From G965200765 sp965200765 (GTDB lineage: Bacteria > Pseudomonadota > Gammaproteobacteria > Arenicellales > JAJDZL01), in the NCBI GenBank assembly GCA_965200765.1, contig OZ241380.1:682001-746000 (forward strand): a DNA stretch of 64,000 nt, given 5' to 3'. Under the pieces are notes generated by a model. It was not told where the DNA came from. It saw only the letters and a list, made by a program, of their open reading frames with translations, and did not search any database. Each line of letters opens with the position of its first letter. Position 1 is the stretch's first letter. Position numbers and translations under genes: made by a program. Positions 9,138 to 17,398 of the stretch are shown piece after piece.

Positions 9138-10201
9138 AGAATTTGAGGGGAGGTAACCGTGGAGCTTGGTCAAAAATTTGGTCAGGTGTTTTCGCGGTTA
9201 TTTTCATGTTGGCAACCGGCACGGTTTCATCGGAAGAGTTGCCTTTGCCTGAAGAACCCCTTACTCTTGAAACAGCCCTGAAATACTCCAATTCACAGCC
9301 AGTGGCAAGCGTATTGTTGGAGGTGAATCTGGGTGTTCAAAGACAATCGAATTTGGTTGGCTCCCTGATGCAGCAGGATTTGCAGTCAGGTGCGGTTTTA
9401 TTCGATTCACCCGAACTGGAATCTTCGGAAAACTTGATCAGCTTGCTTGATCAGGACCGCCGACTGATAATTGCGCAGTTGTTTTTTGACGTTCTGTTGA
9501 GTGATTATGACTATGCCATCAACAATGAGCAGATGACGCTCGAATTTTTGCAGTTCGACCGAAATCGAAAAAGAGCGGAACTTTTGGACAATAAGTCAGA
9601 AGTGCAGTTGCTAGAACTGGAGTCGGAATATCTGGATGCCTTCACCCATCGGGAGAGAGCTGCGGTGAATCAGCTGGGCACCCGAATTCGACTCGGTATA
9701 GCGATGGGATTTGATGACTATGTTCCACGAGATGTCATTGCTCCTGATTTGTCGAAATTTGCAGAAAGAGAAAGTCCTGATCTGCACGACCTTACAGCCG
9801 TGGTCCTGGAATCCAATACCGAGCTTGTGGCGATCCGAGAAGCTCATCAAGCCGCGGCATCAATGGAGGGCCCCGACGCAGAACAAGAAACAGCGAAAAT
9901 TCAAAATGCTCTTTGGACAAGTGAGGCTAACCTTCGCATTGAAGTCTTTGAACTTTGGGAGGAGTTGCAGTTTTTGCAAGTTGCACGGCGAGCTATTGAG
10001 ACAAAAGACCAGTTTCGTTCACAGTATATGGATCACAGTCGTTCCTTGTTTGAATTCGATTTGCCTTCCGATCGTGGTTCAGCACAAGTGGAATTGTTTC
10101 GAGTTCAACGAGAAATCCATAAAATTGCATTTCAGACTGCCATGGTTTGGTCCCGTCTTGATGCTTTAATGGGAAAACAGGTATTTTCAAATGACAGTTA
10201 A
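9134..10201 (+). CDS. TolC-like outer membrane efflux protein (short)
   Basis: 355 residues with a signal segment at about 13-33. The rest is mostly long amphipathic helix, including LTLETALKYSNSQPVASVLLE near the start and coiled-coil stretches at about 110-170 and 230-330, in the manner of TolC-family channels. It is shorter than a usual TolC (about 450 residues) and the beta-barrel strands are not obvious, so it may be a diverged relative. It overlaps the third soxW by 4 bases and the HlyD-like gene by 11, indicating coupled translation. Function in sulfur oxidation is unknown; assignment is by pattern and by pairing with an adaptor. Confidence 0.6.
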   Translation: MKNLRGGNRGAWSKIWSGVFAVIFMLATGTVSSEELPLPEEPLTLETALKYSNSQPVASVLLEVNLGVQRQSNLVGSLMQQDLQSGAVLFDSPELESSENLISLLDQDRRLIIAQLFFDVLLSDYDYAINNEQMTLEFLQFDRNRKRAELLDNKSEVQLLELESEYLDAFTHRERAAVNQLGTRIRLGIAMGFDDYVPRDVIAPDLSKFAERESPDLHDLTAVVLESNTELVAIREAHQAAASMEGPDAEQETAKIQNALWTSEANLRIEVFELWEELQFLQVARRAIETKDQFRSQYMDHSRSLFEFDLPSDRGSAQVELFRVQREIHKIAFQTAMVWSRLDALMGKQVFSNDS

Positions 10202-10994
10202 TCAAACCAGAAAAGATTGTATTTGCGCGGTGGTTGGATTGGCCACCCTGCTGTATTCGCTTGTCAGTTTTGCTGACGAGATTTCATGTACGGTTCAATT
10301 CAGAACTGTCGTGCCGATTGAGTTGCTAGCCCAAGGAAAAGTAAAGGCTGTCAACGCCGATGTTGGACAGACCATCGCCGGGGGCGATACATTGATTGAA
10401 TTGGATTCAACGCTTCAGCAAGCAAGAGTTCAAGCGAAACAAAGCGAGGTCGACCTCCAGGTGATCGAGGTTGAATCCTTGAAGTCATTGCATCAGAAGT
10501 ATAAAGAACTTCTGAAACGCCGGTCACTGTCGTACCGGGAGCTGGATGCGTCCGAACAAACAATCGCTATTGAAGAAGTGAAACTTCAGGCTTTTGAAGC
10601 AGAACTCGCAATTGCCGAATTCGAACTGGGCCTGACCACAGTGGAAGCGCCTTTCGATGCAGTGGTTGTCAGTCGTCGCATTGAGCCCGGCATGATTGTT
10701 GCTCGTTCTTCGAAAACTCAAAAGTGGATGGCGGTGGCCAGGGCGAATGAATATGTCGCACGCGCAGTTGTTTCGTACGATACACGCGTCAAGCTGGTAC
10801 CCGGCGAACAGTACGTAGTCAAACTTGGGGACCGTCAATATACAGCAACCATGGAGTTGCCGACGTTGCAGCAAAAAAGTAAACGCTGGCACAGGAAGCA
10901 AGACGACGAATCGAAATTTTTGGTAGATTTTGCATTTCAGGAAACCGACAATTCCATTATTCCTGGTGCTCCGGCAACAGTTGACATAGAGTAA
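10191..10994 (+). CDS. HlyD/RND-type periplasmic adaptor protein
   Basis: 267 residues. After a hydrophobic leader (about 10-28) there is a half lipoyl domain (VPIELLAQGKVKAVNADVGQTIAGGDTLIELDS), a helical hairpin (about 75-145), the returning lipoyl half (LTTVEAPFDAVVVSRRIEPG) and a beta-barrel part. This is the order of membrane fusion proteins that bridge an inner-membrane pump to a TolC channel. The partner TolC-like gene is immediately upstream, but no ABC, RND or MFS pump gene follows; the next gene is a single-component EamA carrier. The pump may be elsewhere, or the pair may have been repurposed. Confidence 0.8.
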   Translation: MTVNQTRKDCICAVVGLATLLYSLVSFADEISCTVQFRTVVPIELLAQGKVKAVNADVGQTIAGGDTLIELDSTLQQARVQAKQSEVDLQVIEVESLKSLHQKYKELLKRRSLSYRELDASEQTIAIEEVKLQAFEAELAIAEFELGLTTVEAPFDAVVVSRRIEPGMIVARSSKTQKWMAVARANEYVARAVVSYDTRVKLVPGEQYVVKLGDRQYTATMELPTLQQKSKRWHRKQDDESKFLVDFAFQETDNSIIPGAPATVDIE

Positions 10995-11030
10995 TTCGAT
11001 TTCGCCGCTGTATACTAAGCTGACCGCGAA

Positions 11031-11891
11031 GTGTACAAAGCGTTCTTCTGGATGACAGGGACCCTGTTGTCTTTTACCTTGTCAGCGATTGCCACCCGCG
11101 AATTGTCGGACGAATTTGACACTCTGGCGATTCTGTTCGTCCGTTCGATCATTTCAATCGCCGTGATGGTAGCGGTTGTTTGGTTGTCCCGGGAAGGATT
11201 CAAGCAACTTTATACGAAGTGCCTGCATCTCCATATCGCGCGAAATTCCATTCATTTTGTAGGGCAATTCTCCTGGTTTTTTGCGCTGTCCGTGATATCG
11301 CTGGTTGAAGTATTCGCGCTGGAGTTTACGATTCCGCTCTGGATTGCTGTTTTGGCACCGATTTTTCTGAGAGAAAAACTTACCTGGCAGAAGGCACTGT
11401 ACACGGTGATTGGTTTTATGGGTATTCTGGTCGTTGTACGACCGTTCAGCATGCAAGTTGAGACAGGCTCGATTGTCATGCTGATTGGCGCAATTGGATT
11501 TGCGTGCTCCATCATGTTTACGCGCCATCTGGCAAGAACTGAAACGCCGTTGTGCATCCTGTTTTATATGTCAATCTGTCAGTTTCCGATTTCATTGGCT
11601 TTGGTTCTGGCGTTCAGCGACATTCTTCTGCCTACCGACTGGCTAAGTTTCTTTTTTCTGATTGTGATTTCAGTTGGCGGATTGACGGCACACTATTGCA
11701 TGGCCAAAGCCTTGACCATTGCAGAAGCGCTTACGGTTGCGCCAATGGAATATCTGCGTTTACCATTGATCGCGCTGGTTGGTGCAGTGTTTTACGGCGA
11801 GATGGTTGAAATGGCGGTAGTGGTCGGGAGCTTGCTGATTCTGACCGGAAATTATCTCAATATCCGTTCTTCCACCACAGAACCCCATTGA
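11031..11891 (+). CDS. EamA/DMT family transporter
   Basis: 286 residues with about ten hydrophobic segments in two EamA repeats (FVRSIISIAVMVAVVWL and WIAVLAPIFLREKLTWQKALYTVIGFMGILVV in the first, TIAEALTVAPMEYLRLPLIALVGAVFYGEM in the second). The family exports or imports small metabolites such as amino acids; the substrate cannot be read. The start is GTG 11031. It follows the adaptor gene by 36 bases and could be co-transcribed, but no functional link is evident. Confidence 0.85.
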   Translation: MYKAFFWMTGTLLSFTLSAIATRELSDEFDTLAILFVRSIISIAVMVAVVWLSREGFKQLYTKCLHLHIARNSIHFVGQFSWFFALSVISLVEVFALEFTIPLWIAVLAPIFLREKLTWQKALYTVIGFMGILVVVRPFSMQVETGSIVMLIGAIGFACSIMFTRHLARTETPLCILFYMSICQFPISLALVLAFSDILLPTDWLSFFFLIVISVGGLTAHYCMAKALTIAEALTVAPMEYLRLPLIALVGAVFYGEMVEMAVVVGSLLILTGNYLNIRSSTTEPH

Positions 11892-11923
11892 AGATTCGGT
11901 GTGGACTGAAGCAAGTGATGCAA

Positions 11924-11998
11924 TGGTGGGCGATACTGGGATTGAACCAGTGACCTCTGCCGTGTGAAGGCAGCGCTCTCCCTCTGAGCTAATCGCCC
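11924..11998 (-). tRNA. tRNA-Val (CAC)
   Basis: A complete cloverleaf on the minus strand. Acceptor GGGCGAT pairs with ATCGCCC; the anticodon stem CTGCC/GGCAG holds loop TTCACAC, giving anticodon CAC; the T-arm has GGTTCAATCC, and CCA is encoded at the 3' end (11924-11926). It lies alone between the EamA and HAD genes. A second valine tRNA with anticodon TAC lies at 30711. Confidence 0.96.
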
Positions 11999-12076
11999 AC
12001 ATCAATAAATTATAGTAATATTGATGACAGATTCGCTGAATTTATTATCAAGGAATGTTATTGCAAGGCAGGTGAC

Positions 12077-12778
12077 ATGAAAGAAGTTCGGGCTGTAATG
12101 TTTGATGTTTTTGGAACAGTGGTGGACTGGCGTACAAGTATCGCAAACGAAGTGAAGCAAATTTCCGAATTGGCGCATGTGGACAGCGGGAAATTCGCTG
12201 ACCGCTGGCGGGCGATGTATCAACCCGCCATGGAACAAATTCGCAATGGTTCCAGACCATGGACAAAACTTGATGATCTGCACTACGAAAATTTGCTTGA
12301 AGTGTTGAAGGAATTTGGCATTGATTCAATGTCCGAGGAGAAAATTTTCGATTTGAATTTTGCGTGGCATCGATTGGACCCTTGGGAAGATTCAGTTGAA
12401 GGTTTGCATCGAATCAAATCCGGATACATCATCGCCACATTGTCCAACGGCAATGTTTCATTGATTGTCAATATGGCCAAAAATGCAAATTTGCCGTGGG
12501 ACATGGTGTTGGGTGCTGAAGTTGTCAGACACTACAAGCCACAACCCGAGTCATATCTGAAATCTGCTGAAATGCTGGATTTGCCGCCGACTGCCTGCAT
12601 GCTTGTAGCCGCGCATAACAGTGATCTGGTAGCCGCTTCCCAATGCGGTTTCAAGACTGCGTTTGTGGCAAGACCGACTGAACATGGACCGAATCAGAAT
12701 ATTGATCTTGAAGCAACCGGCAATTACGACATAGTCGCGAATAGTTTTCTGGAATTGGCCGACCAGCTGGGATGCTAA
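12077..12778 (+). CDS. Type II haloacid dehalogenase-like HAD hydrolase
   Basis: 233 residues. The HAD nucleophile is D10 in MFDVFGTVVDW; motif II is LSNGN, the lysine is in HYKPQPE, and the acidic motif is replaced by the AAHNSDL form typical of the haloacid dehalogenase type II branch. This branch hydrolyses C2-haloacids or small phosphate esters; the substrate is not predictable. ATG 12077 is preceded by a weak AGGTGA. The next gene, an MFS carrier, follows after 60 bases. A second HAD of the same branch is at 22832. Confidence 0.85.
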   Translation: MKEVRAVMFDVFGTVVDWRTSIANEVKQISELAHVDSGKFADRWRAMYQPAMEQIRNGSRPWTKLDDLHYENLLEVLKEFGIDSMSEEKIFDLNFAWHRLDPWEDSVEGLHRIKSGYIIATLSNGNVSLIVNMAKNANLPWDMVLGAEVVRHYKPQPESYLKSAEMLDLPPTACMLVAAHNSDLVAASQCGFKTAFVARPTEHGPNQNIDLEATGNYDIVANSFLELADQLGC

Positions 12779-12838
12779 AGTTTGCCGGCATGAAATCTTG
12801 TTGCGAACAAGGCACGACTGTCCCGTACAAAATTGAAA

Positions 12839-14044
12839 ATGCGTTTCGTTCCTGACGGACTAGGCCCGACGCTGGCAATGCTCCTGACTTTGGCAGTCGT
12901 CAGTGCTTGCATACTGGCCGTGGCAGTGGTTGCGCCCGATGCCGCCCCTCATATTGGAATTGCAGCAACCTATGTCGGGTACTTTACCGGATTGGTTTAC
13001 ATGGTTGCCGCATTTTCAGGAAGTTTTTCCGATGTGTTCGTGGCTCGCTACGGACCGATACGTGTTCTCCAGGCAACTGCAGTTCTCGGAATACTGGGTC
13101 TGGTTTCGTTTTCCATTGGCACCCCGGTGTTTGCATTTGTTTGCGCCGTGTTGCTGGGGTTGGCATACGGACCGATCAATCCCGCCAATGCTTCTGTGCT
13201 TGTAAGGGTGACTACGGCAGATAATCGATCGACAATGTTTTCCCTGAAACAGACTGGAGTAACCGTGGGAGGTGTGTTCGCTTCAATTATTGTGCCGCCG
13301 ATTGTTGTGGGTTGGCGATGGGAAGCAGCAATTCTGTCAGTTGCAATTCTTGCGATTGTTTCCCTCTTTATCTTGCAGCCATTACGGAAACGGTTCGACG
13401 CAGGACCTCGGTCTTCCAATGTTTCATGGTCATTCACAGCGTTGATGAGTCCAGTGAAAAGGGTAATGAAAGTACCGTTGTTGAGAGGCTTTTCTTTGGT
13501 TGGATTTATCTACGCCGGCGTACAGACCAGTATTGCAAGTTTTTTCGTTGTGTATCTGGTAGATCATGGATTCGATCTGATTCAGGCCGGAGTTTGTTTC
13601 ATGTTTGTCAACATTGGTGGATCTGTTGGACGAATGATCTGGGGCTTGCTGGCCGACAAGTGGTCATCAAAGTCTGTGTTGCTGATGATCGGGTTGGTCA
13701 CAACTGTCTCGGTCATGGCAATGTTCTACATCACCACGGATTGGCCAGCACAAATTCTGTATGCCTATTCTTTCATCCTGGGTGGTAGCAGTCACGCCTG
13801 GAACGGAGTTTATCTGTCAGAAATTGCGTACCGTGCACCGGCGAATGAGGCCACCAAGTGGACCGGGGGTGTTCAGTTTATCTTCTACTTCGGGGTAGCG
13901 TGCATGCCGCCGCTATTCGGCGGACTAATTTGGTGGACTGGCGACTATCACATTTCAATCATTATGACTGCGGTGGTTGCATTGGCCGCCGGACTCTATC
14001 TGCTTCGATTATTTCGCCTGCACGATGTGCCGTCAGACAGCTAA
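12839..14044 (+). CDS. MFS transporter
   Basis: 401 residues with about twelve membrane segments. The loop after helix 2 has the MFS-type GSFSDVFVARYGPIRVL, and the middle of the protein repeats it with GRMIWGLLADKWSSK, so both six-helix halves are complete. It belongs to the oxalate/monocarboxylate-like branch by appearance, so a small organic acid is possible, but this is a guess. ATG 12839 is preferred to the in-frame TTG two codons earlier. Its stop overlaps the end of leuD on the other strand by 4 bases, leaving no room for a separate terminator. Confidence 0.85.
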   Translation: MRFVPDGLGPTLAMLLTLAVVSACILAVAVVAPDAAPHIGIAATYVGYFTGLVYMVAAFSGSFSDVFVARYGPIRVLQATAVLGILGLVSFSIGTPVFAFVCAVLLGLAYGPINPANASVLVRVTTADNRSTMFSLKQTGVTVGGVFASIIVPPIVVGWRWEAAILSVAILAIVSLFILQPLRKRFDAGPRSSNVSWSFTALMSPVKRVMKVPLLRGFSLVGFIYAGVQTSIASFFVVYLVDHGFDLIQAGVCFMFVNIGGSVGRMIWGLLADKWSSKSVLLMIGLVTTVSVMAMFYITTDWPAQILYAYSFILGGSSHAWNGVYLSEIAYRAPANEATKWTGGVQFIFYFGVACMPPLFGGLIWWTGDYHISIIMTAVVALAAGLYLLRLFRLHDVPSDS

Positions 14045-14652
14045 GCTGAATAGCCGCTTGTGTAAGGCAGGGTTGTTACCAGACGTTTAACTTTATCCAG
14101 ATTTTCGAGTAGCAAGTCAGTGCTGTCCCAAGTGCCTTCCAGCAAGGCTTTTCTGTGATGGTCCGACATTTCCACAGAAATAGTTTGCTGTTCCGAAGAA
14201 ACAGTCATTGTATTCAAGTCGACCATCCACTGCACTTGTGCATTCGTGTCGGCAAGTTGCTGAATGGCTTTCAAGTTTGCTTCCGCGGCGCGAAGAACCG
14301 GAATTCCAAGCGTATTGCAATTGCCAGAAAAAATTTCAGCAAACGACTCGCCAACAATTGCTTTGATCCCCCATCGAAGCAGGGATTGCGGGGCGTGTTC
14401 CCGGCTTGAACCGCACCCGAAGTTCTTGTTGACAAACAGGAGGTTCGGGCGATTTGAATCAAAACGATTGAAAGGGTGAGTTCGTTCTGTGCCATCGGCA
14501 TTGAAGCGTTCGTCGAAAAAGGGATACTTGCCCAGATTTGCAAATGTGATTTCCTTGAGAAACCGCGCCGGAATGATGCGGTCCGTATCAATGTCATCGC
14601 CGGGTACAGATACCGCTGTGCCGGTGATTTGAATGATTTTATTACCAGTCAT
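14041..14652 (-). CDS. leuD: 3-isopropylmalate dehydratase small subunit LeuD
   Basis: 203 residues of the aconitase swivel domain: DIDTDRIIPARFLK near the start and GCGSSREHAPQSLLRWG in the middle, both hallmarks. With LeuC it isomerises 2-isopropylmalate to 3-isopropylmalate in leucine synthesis. I place the start at ATG 14652 (MTGNKIIQI), which lines up with other LeuD proteins; an in-frame TTG at 14688 would add 12 residues and begin 5 bases after the leuC stop. It is co-transcribed with leuC; no leuB or leuA is adjacent. Confidence 0.93.
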   Translation of the reverse strand: MTGNKIIQITGTAVSVPGDDIDTDRIIPARFLKEITFANLGKYPFFDERFNADGTERTHPFNRFDSNRPNLLFVNKNFGCGSSREHAPQSLLRWGIKAIVGESFAEIFSGNCNTLGIPVLRAAEANLKAIQQLADTNAQVQWMVDLNTMTVSSEQQTISVEMSDHHRKALLEGTWDSTDLLLENLDKVKRLVTTLPYTSGYSA

Positions 14653-14693
14653 TTTCAATTTGTGGTTGATTGAAGGTTGCAGTTTCAATTGAA

Positions 14694-16094
14694 TTACAGC
14701 GCCCGAATATCAGTCACTTGTCCTGAAATCGCCGCTGCCGCCGCCATTTGCGGGGACATTAGCAGTGTTCGGCCGCTAGGGCTTCCTTGGCGTCCAATAA
14801 AATTGCGGTTGCTGGTGCTGGCGCAGACTTCGTCATTTTCCAGTTTGTCGGGATTCATTGCCAGACACATTGAGCAACCGGGTTTTCTCCACTGCAGGCC
14901 GGCATTCGCAAAAATTTGGTCCAGTCCTTCTTCCTTTGATTGCTTATCGACTTGCTGTGAGCCTGGTACGACAATTGCGCGTACATGCTTTGCCACTTTT
15001 CGATTTTTGACAACCTCGGCAGCTGCGCGCAAATCTTCAATTCGGGAATTGGTGCAACTGCCAATAAAAACAACATCCACCTTGACATCGGTGATTCGCT
15101 GACCTGGCTGAAGTTTCATGTGTTGATAAGCGTGTTCAGCAGTATGTTTTTCGCCTTCAGACATCTTCTTCGGGTCGGGCAGGGGTTCGTCCAAGCTTAC
15201 ACTTTGACCGGGATTGATCCCCCAAGTTACATGTGGAGCAATATTTTCTGCCTGAAAATGCACTACATCGTCATAGTCCGCATCCGTGTCCGAGCGAACT
15301 GATTCCCAGTACTGAATTGCTCGACCCCAGGCATCGCCTTGAGGCGCATGCGGCCTGCCTTTCAGGTAGTCGTACGTGGTCTGGTCAGGGTTCACATAAC
15401 CGGCCTGCGCACCACCTTCAATAGACATATTGCACAGTGTCATGCGTTCTTCCATCGTCATCGCTTCGACCGTCGTGCCGGCGTATTCATAGGCAAATCC
15501 AATTCCGCCTCTTACCCCAAGCATGCGAATTACATAAAGAATGACATCCTTCGCAGTGGCTCCGGCACCAAGTTGTCCGTCAATTTGCACGCGGCGTACA
15601 TTTAGCGGGCTCAGACTCAGGCACTGAGTGGCAAGCACATCGCGAACCTGGGAAGTACCGATGCCGAATGCGAGTGTGCCGAATGCACCATGGGTTGCTG
15701 TATGAGAATCACCGCACGCAATGGTCATGCCCGGATGGACCATTCCAAGTTCCGGTCCGATGACATGCACGATTCCCTGCTGATTTGAACTTGGGTCGAG
15801 ATACGAAATCTTGAACGCTTTGGTATTGTCTTCCAATGCCTGTGCCATGGCTTCAGCTTGCGGGTCGGAGTAGGGACGAAGCTGAGTGGTAGTCGGAATA
15901 ATATGATCAACTGTGGCAATGGTTTGTTTGGGGAATGCTACATCGAGTCCTCTCTCCCGAAGCATGTCGCAGGCTTGCGGACTGGTGACTTCGTGAATCA
16001 AATGCAAGCCGATGAACAGTTGCACATATCCAGTCGGCAGTTCGCAAACTGCATGGCGGTCCCAAATTTTGTTGTAGAGTGTGCCCGTAGCCAT
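14694..16094 (-). CDS. leuC: 3-isopropylmalate dehydratase large subunit LeuC
   Basis: 466 residues, full family length. It has the iron-sulfur cluster cysteines in FIGSCTNSRIEDLRAAAEV and GCSMCLAMNPD, and GDSHTATHGAFGTLAFGIGTSQV in the first third. It carries the [4Fe-4S] cluster and most of the active site of isopropylmalate isomerase. ATG 16094 (MATGTLYNKIWDRHAVCEL) is normal. leuD follows at once. The upstream region 16095-16650 is intergenic and would carry its promoter. Confidence 0.96.
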   Translation of the reverse strand: MATGTLYNKIWDRHAVCELPTGYVQLFIGLHLIHEVTSPQACDMLRERGLDVAFPKQTIATVDHIIPTTTQLRPYSDPQAEAMAQALEDNTKAFKISYLDPSSNQQGIVHVIGPELGMVHPGMTIACGDSHTATHGAFGTLAFGIGTSQVRDVLATQCLSLSPLNVRRVQIDGQLGAGATAKDVILYVIRMLGVRGGIGFAYEYAGTTVEAMTMEERMTLCNMSIEGGAQAGYVNPDQTTYDYLKGRPHAPQGDAWGRAIQYWESVRSDTDADYDDVVHFQAENIAPHVTWGINPGQSVSLDEPLPDPKKMSEGEKHTAEHAYQHMKLQPGQRITDVKVDVVFIGSCTNSRIEDLRAAAEVVKNRKVAKHVRAIVVPGSQQVDKQSKEEGLDQIFANAGLQWRKPGCSMCLAMNPDKLENDEVCASTSNRNFIGRQGSPSGRTLLMSPQMAAAAAISGQVTDIRAL

Positions 16095-16426
16095 ATTTCA
16101 GAAGTGTAATTCGTAACTTGAAAGGACAGATATTCTACCAGCGAATACGGTTGCATTCAATACCCGCCCGACCAAAGAGCCGTGAAAATGTCAATTCTTT
16201 TGCCAGCTCGGCAACGATTCGCGGTGCCCTGCCAAGCACACTGGATACTATTTCAGTTCAATTTTCAGGCACAGTTCAACGCGGTTGCCAGTCTTCATTC
16301 ACCCTGTGAATCGACTTTTTCACTACTGTCAAGTATAAATAATCGGACAAATTTGTTGCATTGCAAAATCACATATCAAAAAATATAATAAAAACAAATA
16401 TTTAGAATTTAACTCACTGAAACATG

Positions 16427-16450
16427 ATACATGAGTAAAAACTCATGTAT
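16427..16450. promoter_or_regulatory. Perfect inverted repeat upstream of the DUF1127 unit (operator candidate)
   Basis: Two 10-base arms (ATACATGAGT at 16427-16436 and its exact complement at 16441-16450) are separated by AAAA. No T-run follows on either strand, so it is not a normal terminator. It ends 17 bases upstream of a candidate -35 box, a usual place for an activator or repressor site. The binding protein is unknown. Confidence 0.5.
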
Positions 16451-16467
16451 GTAGGAAAACATTTCTC

Positions 16468-16495
16468 TTGATTTTTTTCCAAAATGCGTTATCTT
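16468..16495 (+). promoter_or_regulatory. Putative promoter of the small peptide/DUF1127 unit
   Basis: TTGATT at 16468-16473 and TATCTT at 16490-16495 with a 16-base spacer. The predicted transcript would have a leader of about 150 bases before the peptide start. Consensus match only. Confidence 0.35.
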
Positions 16496-16650
16496 ATAGT
16501 CAACAGCTTCAAACAATCTAATCGTAGAGAGTTAATCGGAAGCTTTCGACAAGGATGGTATTTAGAGCATGGACGCTCTCCGGATCTCCAAGCTTTAAAT
16601 CTTTCCTTTTTTTATATTTTATCGAACATGCAAAGAGGTACAAATTTCTA

Positions 16651-16737
16651 ATGCTGAAAGATATTCGAACAAAAGTTGGTTTGGCTTTCATAGTTGCTGT
16701 GACTGCGGTCGCAATTGTGGTTGCGTTTGTTCTATAG
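16651..16737 (+). CDS. Small single-span membrane peptide (28 aa)
   Basis: ATG 16651 is preceded by AAAGAGG at 16632-16638. The peptide is 28 residues: a charged start (MLKDIRTK) and one hydrophobic helix (VGLAFIVAVTAVAIVVAFVL) to the end. The frame is open further upstream, but that part has no protein character. It lies 34 bases before the DUF1127 gene, on the same strand, between a promoter-like site and a strong terminator, so the two probably share a transcript. No family recognised. Confidence 0.5.
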   Translation: MLKDIRTKVGLAFIVAVTAVAIVVAFVL

Positions 16738-16771
16738 TCGGAAAACAGTTCAGTAATCGGAGAAAGCATAA

Positions 16772-17068
16772 ATGAAACAAAGCAATGTTGTTGTATTGAA
16801 CAAGCCAGTGGGTATCGTCAATGGCAAATCGTTTGCCGATTTGATGAAGCGAATGGCTACTGGTTTGAAACTCTGGCGGTGTCGCCGTCGAACAGTCAGG
16901 GAACTGTACCACTTAAGCGACCGCCAGCTTGAGGACATCGGTATTCAGCGATGGGAGATCAAGCCGCTGGTTGATGTACACATCAATCAGCAGACGCAAG
17001 GGACAACTGGAAGTATGGTTGTCAAGCACTACAAGATGGTGTACGAAACCGAGTCTGGTCCAAAGTAG
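16772..17068 (+). CDS. DUF1127 domain-containing protein
   Basis: 98 residues. The DUF1127 core is at about 29-72 (LKLWRCRRRTVRELYHLSDRQLEDIGIQRWEI), an arginine-rich amphipathic helix followed by the LSDRQLxDIGI signature. Short DUF1127 proteins in other proteobacteria have been linked to RNA binding, phosphate and stress physiology; longer forms such as this are less studied. A GGAGAAAG ribosome site precedes ATG 16772. It is followed by a rho-independent terminator, marking the end of a short unit. Confidence 0.85.
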   Translation: MKQSNVVVLNKPVGIVNGKSFADLMKRMATGLKLWRCRRRTVRELYHLSDRQLEDIGIQRWEIKPLVDVHINQQTQGTTGSMVVKHYKMVYETESGPK

Positions 17069-17112
17069 CAGGCGAGTTGTTTCTCGCACCAAATTAGTAT
17101 CCAATGGAAAAT

Positions 17113-17142
17113 AGGCCGCCTGAATGGGCGGCCTTTTTTTTC
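17113..17142 (+). terminator. Rho-independent terminator after the DUF1127 gene
   Basis: An 8-base stem, AGGCCGCC pairing with GGCGGCCT, around a 6-base loop, followed by a run of eight T. A classic strong intrinsic terminator 45 bases after the DUF1127 stop. Confidence 0.92.
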
Positions 17143-17398
17143 GGGACAGGATGGACCGGTCAGACCAGCAGTAAAATGAGAATTTGAACACACACTCAAG
17201 CAACCTTGTTGCGGGTATGCCCGGTGACCTTGGATACAGTGTTTTGAAGTGCCTGGAAAATTTCCCCTTTTTGTGAAATCAAAGGTGCTTCAATGGTATA
17301 TTTAGGCATTGAATTGCAAACCCGCTGGACGGGCTTGCAGAACTGAACAGATACCTTGCACAAGAAGGTAATATTCTTTACTGAAGGAGAAACATTTT
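17143..17398. other. Leader region of the amine catabolic operon with an interrupted hairpin
   Basis: The gap between the terminator and the monooxygenase start has no gene. At 17316-17338 an interrupted hairpin (GCAA-A-CCCG, loop CTGGA, CGGG-C-TTGC) lies about 60 bases before the ATG; it could mark the transcript leader or an operator. A strong GGAG at 17386-17389 serves the downstream gene. I see no known riboswitch fold. Confidence 0.35.

Larger units (their letters stand above)
16095..16650. other. Intergenic region between leuC and a small membrane peptide
   Basis: 556 bases with no convincing gene. The left part should hold the leuC promoter (minus strand). The right half is AT-rich and holds a perfect inverted repeat (16427-16450) and a plausible promoter (16468-16495), both annotated separately. 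Short open frames here (for example 16118-16309) have no recognisable protein character. Confidence 0.6.

Noticed and set aside
17316..17338. Riboswitch in the leader of the amine operon
   Set aside because: Only a single interrupted hairpin is visible; no known riboswitch core was recognised.
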